From Theobroma cacao (lineage: Eukaryota; Streptophyta; Magnoliopsida; Malvales; Malvaceae), in NCBI RefSeq assembly GCF_000208745.1, contig NC_030859.1, forward strand, positions 11,608,898 through 11,672,897: a stretch of DNA of 64,000 nucleotides. The letters run 5' to 3'. This document shows, one piece after another, positions 36,330 through 47,652 of this stretch. The translations under genes were made by a program, and so were the position numbers. Under the pieces are notes generated by a model, which made no database searches, had not been told where the DNA came from, and saw only the letters and a program-made list of their open reading frames with translations. Each line of letters opens with the position of its first letter. The first letter of the stretch is position 1.

Positions 36330-39300
36330 TCACTTACCGGATTCCAAGAAAAGATGTGGATATTGGTTTCTCATCTGGCGCTTGACTTCCCACATCATCT
36401 CTTCCATTCGAGGATTTTTCCACAATACTTTCACCATTGGAATAGTCTTGTTCCTTAGCACTCGATCCTTTCGATCTAGAATACGTACAAGCTGCACCTC
36501 GAACTTTAAATCTTCATGCAACTCAATTGGAGGTGTCTCTACAATATGAGAGGGATCGAGAACATACTTTTTCAACATCGAGACGTGGAAGACATTGTGA
36601 ATCCAATCTAACTTTAGGCGTAATTCAAGTCTGTAAGCCACTGGCCCAATCCTTTCAATGATACGAAATGGTCCAATGTATCTCGAATTGAGCTTTCCTC
36701 GCTTCGTGAATCGAATCACACCTTTCATTATCCAATAAATTACAACAATTTATCATAATAGTATAATCAAATAAGATTCAATACTTCAAAATTTTCAAAT
36801 TATTACATTTCCAAGGAGAAACCTTAAGAAAAACTTTGTTGTCGACTTTAAACTCCAAATCTTTCCTTCCTTTATCAGAATAACTCTTTTGCCTATCTTG
36901 AGTTGTCTTTAATCGCTCTCGGATAACCTTGATCTTGTCATTTGTCAGATTAATTAATTCCACATTAAACAATTTTCTCTCACCCACTTCATCCCAACAG
37001 AGCGGCGTTCGGCACTTTCTTCCATACAAAGGCTCGTATGGTGCCATCCCAATACTAGACTGAAAACTGTTATTATACACGAACTCCACCAATGGCAAGT
37101 GTCTGTCCCAACTCCCAATAAAGTCAATGACACAAGCCCATAACATATCTTCTAAAGTCTTAATAGTCCTTTCAAATTGACCATCAGTCTGCGGATGAAA
37201 GGCACTACTAAATTTCAATTTAGTTTCGAGAGCTTCCTAAAATTTCAGCCAAAATCGAGAAGTAAATCGAGGGTCTCGATCTGAAACAATTAAAATTGGA
37301 ACTCCATGTAATCTCACAATCTCATCTATATAAAGTTTTGCCAGTTTCTCAATAGAATATGTGCTATGGATAGCCAAGAAATGAGCGGACTTAGTCAGTC
37401 TATCCACAATCGCCCAAACAGCATCATTCCCACTCTATGTCCGCGGCAAACCCAATACAAAGTCCATAGTCACATGTTCCCACTTCCATTCAAGGATCGG
37501 TAAGGGCTAAAGAGTACTTGACGGTTTTTTATGCTCCGCCTTGATCTGTTGGCATGTGAGACATTTAGCTACAAACTCTACTATGTCTCGTTTCATACCC
37601 GGCCACCAATAACTTTCCTTAATAGTCCGATACATCCTAGTGCTTCCAGGATGTAAAGCATAGGCGAAAGAATGAGCTTTCTCCAAAATAGCTCGTCTTA
37701 ACTAATCATCCTTAGGGACATAAATTCGGTCTCTAAGCATCAAAGTACCATTATCACTGAGTCTAAACTCACTAGTTTCTCCATCGTGTAGCTTTTCAAC
37801 TTCCTGCTTCAACTCATCATCGGATTTCTGTAATTTTCTGATCTGATTCAACAATGAAGGTCTCACAACGAAACTAGCAAGTAGGGTTCCATCCTCACCA
37901 TTATTCAATTGAATCCCTAGGGACTTCATCTCAAGTAACATCAAAAAATAAGAACTCTAAAGTACAGCTAATGAAGATGAGGATTTATGACTGAAAGCAT
38001 CCGCTACAACATTTGCCTTCCCCGGATGATAATAAATCCCTAAGTCATAATCCTTAATCAACTCCAGCCACCATCTTTGTCTCAAATTAACTTTTTTCTA
38101 GGTGAGCAAGTATTTCAAACTTTTATGGTCGGTAAAAATCCGACAACGCTCACCATATAAATAATGCCTCCAAATCTTTTATGCAAAAACTACTGCTACT
38201 AACTCCAAATCATGGGTAGGGTAATTCGTCTCATGCTTCTTCAATTGCCAGGAAGCATAAGCTACTACTTTTTCATCCTGCATCAATACGCACCTTAATC
38301 CCAACTTAGAGGCATCACTGTATACCACAAATTCTTTTCCATTAACAGGAAAAGTTAAAACGGGAGTGGAGGTTAACCGATTCTTTAGCTCTTGAAATTA
38401 ACTCTCACAAACATCATCCCACTCAAACTTAACTCCTTTACGAGTCAAACGAGTCAAAGGAGCTGCTATCAAAGAAAATCCCTGAACAAATCTCCGATAA
38501 TAACCGGCTAATCCAAGGAAACTACGAATCTCAGCTATCGTTTTCGGTTGCTCCCATTGTAAGATTGCCTCAATCTTCTTGGGATCGACATAAATTCCAG
38601 CTTCAGACACCACATGTCCCAAGAAAACCACTTTCAACCAGAACTCACATTTAGAGAACTTGGCATAGAGTTGTCTCTCATGCAAAGTTTACAACACAAT
38701 ACACAAATGGGCAACATGTTCATCATCATTTTTTGAATAAACTAGGATGTCATCTATGAATACTATCACGAACTTATCTAAGCATGGATGGAACACCTTG
38801 TTCATAAGATCCATAAAAGCTATCGGGGCATTAGTCAAACCAAAAGGCAACACCAGAAACTCATAATGCCTATATCTCATCCTAAAAGTAGTCTTGGGTA
38901 CATCCTGCTCCTTAATCTTCAACTGATAATACCTAGACCTAAAATCAATCTTAGAAAACACCATAGCACCTCGTAACTGATCAAAAAGATCATCAATCCG
39001 GGGTAAAGGATATTTATTTTTATTGGTCACTCTGTTCTGTTGATGGTAATCGATACACAATTGAAGAGTGCCATCCTTCTTCTTTATAAATAGGACTGGT
39101 GCTCCCCAAGGAGAAGTGTTAGGGCGAATGAAACCCTTATCCACCAATCTTGCAACTGGAGATTTAGTTCTTTCAACCCTACCGGAGCCATTCTATATGG
39201 AGGGATAGAAATAGGTGCAGTACCCGGAAGTAAATCAATAAGGAACTCAAGCTCTCAATCAGGAGGAAGTCCCGATAACTTATCAAGAAATACATCAGAA

Positions 39301-41191
39301 AACTCACTTACTATTGGGGCATCCTTTAGTTTAGGTTCCCCCTTTGAAATATCAATCATGTGAGCCCAATATGTCGGATACCCTTTCTACACTAATTTCA
39401 AAGGTTTGATGGTCGAGATTACACAAGACGGTAATACTTGACGTTCCCTTGCAAATACAATCTTTACTCCCTCTGAATTATGAAGAACAACTTCTTTCAT
39501 GAAACAATCCACGTTCGCCCGATGTGCAGTTAACCAGTCCATACCCAATATTAAATCAAAATCTCGGATCTCTAAAGGAATCAAATCACCCTTAAATTCT
39601 TCCTCACCTACCCTTACCCCACAGTCTCTATAACAAGTATTTCTAATCAACTGTTTTCTTCTAGATGGGTATGCACTATAATTTCCTCTTCTAATGGTGA
39701 TAGGTTTCTATCAGTAATTGATGCAAATGCCATACTCACATAAGACTTCTCTGAGCCAAAATCTATCAAAACATAAGCATCTTTATCAAATAAAGACATG
39801 GTACCTGTCACTGCTCTAGGTCGGACTCGTGCCTCATATTCTGTCACAGCGAAAACTCTTGTCGAAGTACGAGTCTGTGGCCTCGAAGGTGGATATGCGG
39901 GGGTGTTACTCTCTACACCAGACTGTATAGCCACTCCCTACCTCGAAGGTAACCTAGAAGGATCTCTCCTCTATATATCCGTACGAGATGGTGGAGATAA
40001 AGCAGTTACAGTAGCCCATCTTAGTTGTGGGCAATCACTCCTAAAGTGACCTAGTTGACCACAATGATAACATCGTACTGGTGCCCTACACTACCTAACA
40101 TGATTCTTCCCACACGTCTTGCATCTATCAGAACCTCCAGAACTCTTCCTAGAAGTAGTCATCTCAAATCTGTTGAATCTCGAAGGCCTATGCTGTGTCT
40201 GTGAAAATAGAGGTCGAGAAGATGTTACTGAAGTAGAAGTAGTAATCCCCGAAGCAAATGAGTCCTTGCCTCTTTTTACTGGCTGACTAGAAGATATACC
40301 AGGATTCCTCCTTTTCACAAACTTAGTCTGAATCCTCTTATTCTCAATCGCAAGCTTTTCAGCTCGTAAAGCCATCTATACGACCTCCTTATGTGGCTCC
40401 CTACCAGTCACTATCATCCGTTCCTTGATCTCATTACAGAGCCCTTCTTCGAAATAACTGGCCTGATCTTCCTCTAATTTCACCAGATTTAGCACATATA
40501 ACATTAGCTCGTTAAAACGAGCTTCGTACTCCTCTACAACTAAGTTTCCCTGTTTCAAACTCAGAAATTCTCTTTTCTTTTTTTTCTGATGGAAATGAGT
40601 GAAATACTAACCATCGAATTTTTTGAGAAAGTCAGACCATGTCTGAGGAGTAGTGGAACAGGACTTCACCGAATTCCACCAGGTACGAGCCCTCTTCTCT
40701 AGTAATCTCGTAGCCACCATTAGCTTCATATCATCATCTAATCTCATGTCAGAGAGAGTCTCTGCAATCTGATTAATCCAATCTTTTGCCACTATGGCAT
40801 CCAACTCACCCGTGAAAGAAGCATAACCCAATTGTCTAGCCTCCTTCAACTTCTTGGAAATAGATACATCTTGTACTGGCGGAATTGAATGAGTAGCTGG
40901 AGGCACTATAGGTGGAGCCTAACCAGTTTGAGCTTGACCAGCCATAGCGATAAAGAAAGCTGCCAATGCCTAGACTACCTCAAGAGACATGGTAAGAGTA
41001 CCAGTAGGTGGCAGAGGATATGGAGGATGTGGAGAATATGGAGGAGTCTAGGCCTGCTCAGCAGCAGGTGCTGCCCGAATGGTGGATGCAGTCGATTCCT
41101 TTTCTACTGCATCCAGCTGACGACGTTGGGAACGACCTTTTCCCCTCCCAATCGATGTAGTGAGAGGTGGGCGTCTGTGTCGAGGAGGCAT
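36330..41191 (-). pseudogene. Element B gag-pol-chromodomain, broken
   Basis: The same polyprotein as element A, with ATG at 41189-41191. Gag is readable at 40376-40906, the nucleocapsid near 40000-40110 (a TAG follows CKTCGKNHVR), and protease at 39647-39934, where DSG reads DFG, so the nucleophile motif is altered. RT at 38689-39147 keeps FIDD. RNase H near 38000-38400 is frameshifted, and integrase H2C2 near 37650 and core at 36778-37218 ([20 protein letters not shown]) keep the catalytic Glu. The chromodomain end is at 36330-36721. At least eight stops or frameshifts occur. An intron-like 85 bp segment lies at 36722-36806. Confidence 0.93.
36722..36806 (-). other. Intron-like segment of element B (GT...AG, 85 bp)
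   Basis: On the minus strand it starts GTAATAATTTG and ends GATAATGAAAG, between the SPWK-coding triplets of integrase and the GVIRF-coding triplets of the chromodomain linker. It is very AT-rich and matches the 83 bp segment of element A (60040-60122) at the same place. The exon base before the donor is T here, G in A. Confidence 0.75.
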
Positions 41192-41354
41192 GGCAATCTA
41201 TACAAGGGAACAAGGCAAATTTAATCAACCTTAGACTCTATATGCAAATGCATGCATCCTATCCAACCTAACCCAACTTAACCCGGGGCCACACTGATAC
41301 TGTAAATTTTTAAAACCACTTTAAAATCAAAAGCTCTTATCTTTAAAACCAAAA

Positions 41355-41366
41355 CCTCTGATACCA
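41355..41366 (-). other. Element B primer-binding site
   Basis: TGGTATCAGAGG on the minus strand, seven bases from the LTR; matches initiator Met tRNA except at the last base. Confidence 0.85.
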
Positions 41367-41373
41367 ATAGAAT

Positions 41374-44315
41374 TGTCACGACCCGGAACTCCCTTCGAGC
41401 CCGTGACAACCGTCGCGACGTCCCAATAGACATTCATTACCCAAAATATCAATCGAAACCTCACAAGGCTTAACATCAGTTTTTCTCGCTTCCCCCATGA
41501 GTATTAGTCGCTAAAATCATGTTTTGAGAGATTATAAACTACTTCCAATTCAAAACAATAGAAAAATAAATTTTTCCTCACAAGGGCATTTTGGTCATTT
41601 TTCTTCAAAAATTTTGAAATTCAATAAAAATGTAGCAAGCGAGTACAAAACACATAATTCATAATCAAAAATGAGTTTTAAAGCCTAAAATCTTCATTTA
41701 AAATGAAATTGTGATTATTTGGATATAATAAGAAAATAAAAGAAATATTAAGTAAAATATTCTATTTTCTTATAAAACAATATTTATAAAGTTATACGTA
41801 AACAATTTTTGTAGCGCAAAAGCTAAATAAATTCATACATACTATAATACAGTAAGTCAGAGTATTTAATTTCATTTACAATAACAAGTGGGCCCCCGAA
41901 TAACCAAAAGTAAAGAGGACTCTGAACCTACAATTTGAAGGAATGCAAATCCAAGGGTAGTCCTCGATGAATTCAACTATATACAGCCTAATCTGAACCT
42001 GAAATGGGTGGAAAGGAGAGTGGTGAGATTTTATAATCTCAGTGAGTAAACAAACATCATTCAAAAGATCTAAAGTCGAGTAAAAGGATACTATTAAAAC
42101 ATTTCATCTAAATATGTTTTTCATAACATAAATATTTATTTCATTTCAATAATCAACATGGCTTATGAGTATTTTAAAAGCTTGGCTCTTGCCAAAATCA
42201 TTCTCGGGAATGCCTTGGCTGAGGCATCTAACTGAGTCCGCCAAGGCTGTTAAAAATTTTGTATACACGTAAACAATTTATTAGTTTGAAAAACACAGCC
42301 GTTCCTTGGCATTAGCGGAGTTCATCATCACAAGGTGGTTCGGCGTGACGTGAACTCGATCCATACTTCAGGAGATACCCTACGCGCCTCTCCGATCGAG
42401 GTACATATATATATCCGGATTCCGTGCCTCTCTAATAGTCTAGTCCACAAAATCTGCCTACTGCAACAAGCTAAACCCACCATACAATAAAATTTTGACA
42501 GCAGGACAGGGCTAATATTTTACTACCCAGCCCGCAAGGGTAAAATAAAACAATTCATACAATTCATAAAACACAGCCCAGTCAATTATGCTAACACAAT
42601 AACAATATAACATAAGCCATCAATATCCAATCATAAATTTACAACATACCGGTGGTCTCCAATTACTCTATTTTCAAAATCGTTATTTCGTTTCAGGACA
42701 ATTTATAAAATCTTTTCATTTAAACACATTTTTGTTTATAAAACCTAAAATTAGCCATTTAACTCATTTTCATAAAATTTTACCAAAACCGAGTTAAAAT
42801 ATATTTTAGATAATTAAAATGATGATAAGGTTACTCACAATGTCTAGAGTGGGGATTTTCGAAGTACTTAGATTACTGGTCCTCAGGTGCAATTCCCTTG
42901 CCTTTATCGGAGGACTCACCACTTTAACACAGTACAAAATCAAGAAATGCACTTCATTGATACTAAATTGAATTTAAACTAATTAGACTACTAATGCATG
43001 ATATGGAATGCAAAATGCACTGGTGGTTATCTAATCCCCAGTATTTGCCTAATTTGACTTATCACCTGATTAATTGGTCAACGTATCCAATTTAGCTCCA
43101 AATTGCTCCATTTCTTTTCTAATACCTCAATTCACCAAACATTATTCAAATAACACCAATTTCAGCATCAAAACCCTCCCATTTCTTCATGGAAAAATTT
43201 GGCCATTACAGTGCACTAACACCGTGATTCTTCCTACTTAATTTTTTCTCACCATTATTCATCATTTTCTAAGCCATTTCTCTTGAAATAATAACAATCC
43301 ATCACCCACACACATCAAGGAAGATTCGGCCAATGAAGATTCATGGGGAAAATGGATTCTTTTCTTATTGTTTTGCTTCTAAATATGCTAAACTAACTAA
43401 AAACACTAACATATCTTAAAATCAAATCAATCCAACATCTTTCTCTCTCCATACCCATTTTTGACCAGCTATGAATTCATCATGAAAACATGTTATTTAA
43501 CCATGGAAAATAAGGAGAAATGCTTAAGGAAAATAGATTTCAAGTTTAAATTGAAAAATCCTACCTTTTTCACTTGTTTTCCTTGATTTTTCACACTTTT
43601 TCTCTTGAAATTCTCCACCTAGGGTTTGTTCTTACTTTGTTTCCCTCTTTTCCTTGCTTGGCCGAATATTTGGAGAGATAATAGGCTGATTTATGCTGAT
43701 TTTTAAGCTAAATAATAAAATATTCTACGCTTGACACTTGTCATTTTCTTATTGGTCTATTTTTAAAACTTTAAAAATTTAAACTTTTTATCTCCATCAC
43801 ATATATTTTCTGACTTATCCATAACATAGAAAGTCAATGAATGAATTCTATGAGCATGACAAGTGTTAGTGGTGTAAAATTACAATTTTGCCACTAGGGT
43901 GATAAAATTACCATTTTACCCCTATGCTTCGAAAAATACCAGGATTACAATTTTTCACTTCTCAACCTCAAATCATACTCCAAGAAGTCAAATATGATCA
44001 AAATCTTTCAAAAAAAATTCCATCTTCTCCTAGAGTGGCAAAATTACCATTTTACCCCTAGATAGTCAAATTTTTGATTTGACTCCAAATTGATCCTCGA
44101 ACCCCAAATCAGCATTTTAAATCATTCTTGGATTGTAAAATTTTTAATTTCACCCTAAAATCTCTATTCGATCTAGTTCAAGGCTTAAATCAACTTTGTT
44201 GTACCTCTAGGTACAATACCGACTTTTGTAAATTTTTCGGGACTCTTCTACCATGCAAACATGCTATCAATCACATGTATGTCATGACAAGTATTTTATA
44301 AGGTCGGGCTTTACA
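41374..44315 (-). repeat. Element B, 5' LTR
   Basis: 2,942 bp; plus strand TGTCACGACCC...GGGCTTTACA. Near-identical to the 3' LTR of B, with scattered substitutions (for example in the TA run near 42407, shortened from 34380). Confidence 0.93.
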
Positions 44316-44320
44316 TTTTT

Positions 44321-46158
44321 CATTCTCAACCTTCCTACAATGACTTATATAAGTTGATAAAGCACCATTCTTATGAGCAAGAAAATAAACCCAAGTATAT
44401 CTAGAGTAGTCATCAGCTATTACAAAGCCATAAGATTTTCCTTTTAAGCTAGTTATGCTTATTGGACCAAATACATCAATATGTAACAATTCAAGAGGTC
44501 TAGATGTTGACACAATCTTCTTAGTCTTGAAGGATGTTCTAACTTGTTTTCCTAGTTGGCAAGCATCACATATTTTATTACTTTCAAATTTTATGTCCGG
44601 TAGTCCAACAACTAGATTTTTCTTGATTAGTTTTGACATAGTATGCAAGCTTACATGTCCTAATCTCCTATGCCATAACCAGCTATCATTTTTAGCATTT
44701 GCAACAAGACATAGTTCACTATTTATTTCAAGATCTTCAAGAAATACAACATACATATTCTTCAATCTCTTTCTTATAAATGAGACTTTGTTTGTACCTA
44801 TGTCTATTACTTCACACTTATTTGAATCAAAACATACTTTAAATCCTTTGTCACATAATTGACTAATGCTTAACAAATTATGCTTTAAACCCTTAACTAA
44901 TAACACATGACTAATTTGAGTTAGGGAGTTTTTACTAACCATAGTTATCCCATGAATTCTACCTTTTGAATCATCACCAAAGGATACGGTACCTCCCTTC
45001 CTCTTGTCTAGCTGAGCAAACAACATTTCATCTCCTGTCATGTGCCGTGAACAACCACTGTCCATATACCAAGGCTGTTTCTTCTTGAGTTGAGCTCTTG
45101 AACATGTCTCCTTTAAGTGCAACTCAACCTACAAAACAAAATTTTAGTTTTTCTTTATAGGTACCAATACTTTGATGGGTCCTTGAGTGTTAATTACAAT
45201 ATAGGATCTTTTAGGAACCTAAATTTTTCTAACTTTCTACAAGTTACTTTTTTTAAAATAATCATATGATAGATGTCCATGTTTTCCACAATTATAACAT
45301 TTAGATGAAGCATTAAGGGAATTTTTTCTGAAATAAGTGTTCCTACTTGATGTTTCCCTTTTTGAATATTTGAGAGCTGTGTTTTCATCAAGTGTTTTTT
45401 GCAAAGCTTCAGATTTATTGTCCAACTCTAATTTTAAAGCTTCAAAATCTACTTTTGAGTGTTCTAATTCAATTTGCAAAAAATTTCTTTGCTCAAAAAC
45501 AGAATTGAACTCCTGTCTCATCTTTTCCAAATCATTTTCAATAGATGCAGCTTTTTTCTTTAATATTTTGTATTTTAAAAAAAGTTTTTCAAATTCATCA
45601 TAAAGGTTGTCATATTCATCTTGTAAATCATCAATGGAAATATCATAGGGGGATGAGGATACCTCAGTTTCATCGTCTTATGCCATCAGACAGAGGTTTG
45701 CTCTTTCCTCAGATTTGTCATCTTCAGCTTCAGACCTTGATGTGTCACTGTCCAACCATGCAGCTGCCACCATTGCTTTCTTGGATTTCTTGTTTTTCTT
45801 TGGAGTCTCATCTTTCAGCAATGGACATTTGGACATGTAGTGGCTAGGTTTCTTGCACTCGTAGCAAATCAGCTCCTTCTTTTTGTTGGAGTCATTTTTA
45901 TTTTTGATTTTCCATGAGCCACCTTGATCTTTTCTAAACCCTCTTCTAGCAAGTCTCCAGTTTCTTTTGCCCATAAGCTTTTTGAATTTTCTTGCTACTG
46001 AGCTAACTCTTCATCATCATCACATGACAACTCTTCCAGCTCTTCTTCAAGGATGTTGGCTTTAAGTGCAATGCTCTTTTTCTTTTCCTTTGCTTCCCTC
46101 CTATCTTCTTCTTCTTCCTCTTTAAGCTCCAGCTCATGAGTAAGAAGAGAACCACAAA
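44321..46158 (-). pseudogene. Copia 3 gag (C-terminal part), protease and integrase N-terminal part
   Basis: Upstream part of copia 3. On the minus strand, gag from KEEEEEDRREAKEKKKS (near 46110) leads into a first knuckle near 45860 (CYECKKPSHYMSKC), a TAA at 45678-45680 shared with copia 2, the coiled coil, and a second knuckle whose last Cys is Tyr (CYNCGKHGHLSYDY, near 45260-45300). Protease (MDSGCSRHMTGDEM, near 45060) and integrase zinc domain and first catalytic Asp (LLHIDVFGP, near 44475) form one open frame at 44321-45122. The integrase then stops at element B. The gag N terminus is cut at 46158 by another LTR. Confidence 0.9.
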
Positions 46159-46323
46159 TGTCACGACCCGATACTCTCCTCGAGCCCGTGACAACAGCCG
46201 TGATGTCCTGATAGACATTCATTACCTAGAATGCCAACCGAAACCTCGCAAGGCTTTAATATCAGTTTTCTCACCCCCCTTGCGAGCCATAGTTGCTAAT
46301 ATCATATTTTAAAAGATTATAAG
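46159..46323 (-). mobile_element. Tekay-type LTR fragment 'L' (U5 end)
   Basis: 165 bp starting TGTCACGACCCGATACT on the plus strand, that is the end of an antisense Tekay LTR, inserted into the copia 3 gag. It is cut at 46324 by element C; the rest must lie beyond the window. The flank before it is ACAAA (46154-46158). Confidence 0.8.
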
Positions 46324-47144
46324 TGTGATACCCCATATTTTGAAACAGTGATTAATAAAGTTGATCAGATGCAAATTGAGGTCAATTAAAATGTTTAAAA
46401 GTGATAAAAGATGAAAGGAATAGTTTATGATAAAACATTTCGCATGCGAGGAAATAATAATAAACTAATAATATTTTTATCGAAAGAGAATTTGTGAGAT
46501 AAAAAGGTGATTCGGAAGTCAAGTGAGGCATAATAAGGTATTTTAGGTACCAAGGAGACAAGATGAAATTTTTAGAATAAAATAAAATTAAAATATTAAT
46601 ATTTAACTGGATGTCATAATCAAAATTAGTTATGAAGAAAGATCATATGGTTGATCCAAGTGGGGGAGAAGAAATACAAATAATTTTTTGGTGATGAACG
46701 ACGAAAGTGAGATACACGTGTTTTGCTAAGTCGAGCTAACGCAGATAAGTAAATATTTAAATATTATGGTAATACCGCGTTGAGGTGCAATTTTTTTATT
46801 TCGGTGGTACATGCACAAAGAAAGGAAGATAAATGAAAATTGAAATTTTTAGACGCATCAAAGAGATCGAATTTAAAACATAAAGATTGAAGGATTATGT
46901 AGTGAAATTAATGGACGAAATAAAATAAATAAATAGTGAAATAATAATATAAGTATAAACTATATATATATATATTAGAACACCAACATGGGCAGCCACC
47001 CATGTGGTCAATAAAAAGAGTCAAAGACTCTTTACTTTGTAAGATGGAGGCGGCCGGCCATGTGGAGCAAAATGGTTAAGGAAGAAAAAGAATTGTGAGG
47101 GGTCGGTCAAGTTGGAATAAATTAGAAGGTTCATGAAGGAATAA

Positions 47145-47172
47145 AATATATATATATATATATATATATATA
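47145..47172. repeat. TA microsatellite in LTR C
   Basis: About 28 bp of alternating T and A; a shorter run lies near 46960-46975. Confidence 0.9.
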
Positions 47173-47173
47173 A

Positions 47174-47360
47174 TTGAATGAGTTAAGTGAAGAAGACAAA
47201 GAAGAAAAGAGAAGTCGGTTGGGAGGGAGAGTAAAAGAGAAACGAAAGAACAAAGGAAAGAAAGAAGAAAGAAGTAGCCGAGAGAAAGAAAAACAAAAAG
47301 AAGAGAAAGCAGAGAGTGAGAAAGAAAGTGAGAGGAGGGAGAGAACTGAGTTGAGGGGTC
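47174..47360 (+). repeat. Purine-rich tract in LTR C
   Basis: About 190 bp made almost wholly of A and G (GAAAGA/GAGAGA type). A second such tract lies at 47676-47910. Open frames in either strand here follow from the bias and are not genes. Confidence 0.8.
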
Positions 47361-47390
47361 GATTTTGCCACCATTTAGAGAGGAAAAGGA

Positions 47391-47652
47391 GCTATTTTTT
47401 TGCTGATTTTGGGGGCTGGAAAGTACAGCTTTGCTGCTGGTTTTGGAGGTTGAAAAGTGCAGATTGTTACAGCTAATTTTGAAGGTTGTAAGGTGTGGTT
47501 TTGGTGGTTAATTGTTGTTGTTTTGGCTGCTAATTTTTAGAGGGAAAAGTGCAGCTTAGCTACTAATTTTTTGAGGAGAAATAAAGTAGCTTAGCTGCTA
47601 ATTTTGAAGCCAATATGAGCAGCTTTAGCTACTGAAAATTGAAGGTTGAAAA
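47391..47652 (+). repeat. Degenerate 35-45 bp repeats in LTR C
   Basis: Six or seven imperfect copies of a unit resembling GCAGCTTAGCTGCTAATTTT followed by GAAGGTTGAAAAG. The AGCT/GCAGC core is partly palindromic. Confidence 0.65.

Larger units (their letters stand above)
33351..44315 (-). mobile_element. Element B, complete Tekay/Del-like chromovirus, antisense
   Basis: A 10,965 bp Ty3/gypsy element flanked by TTTTT at 33346-33350 and 44316-44320; the uninterrupted integrase sequence of copia 2 shows a single run there. It comprises a 3' LTR (33351-36291), polypurine tract, pol/gag pseudogene, primer-binding site and 5' LTR (41374-44315). LTRs are equal in length (2,941 and 2,942 bp) and differ by scattered substitutions and small indels. 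The primer-binding site, LTR size and chromodomain place it with Tekay/Del. It split the integrase of copia 3. Confidence 0.95.

Noticed and set aside
39798..41224. Plus-strand frames over element B gag and protease
   Set aside because: They are complements of the antisense gag-protease pseudogene.
47174..47476. 100-aa frame rich in Lys, Glu and Arg
   Set aside because: It is the translation of a purine-only tract in LTR C; composition alone keeps it open.
47391..47652. Host gene exon series in LTR C
   Set aside because: The repeated GCTGCT-like words are degenerate repeats; no consistent frame and no splice pattern.
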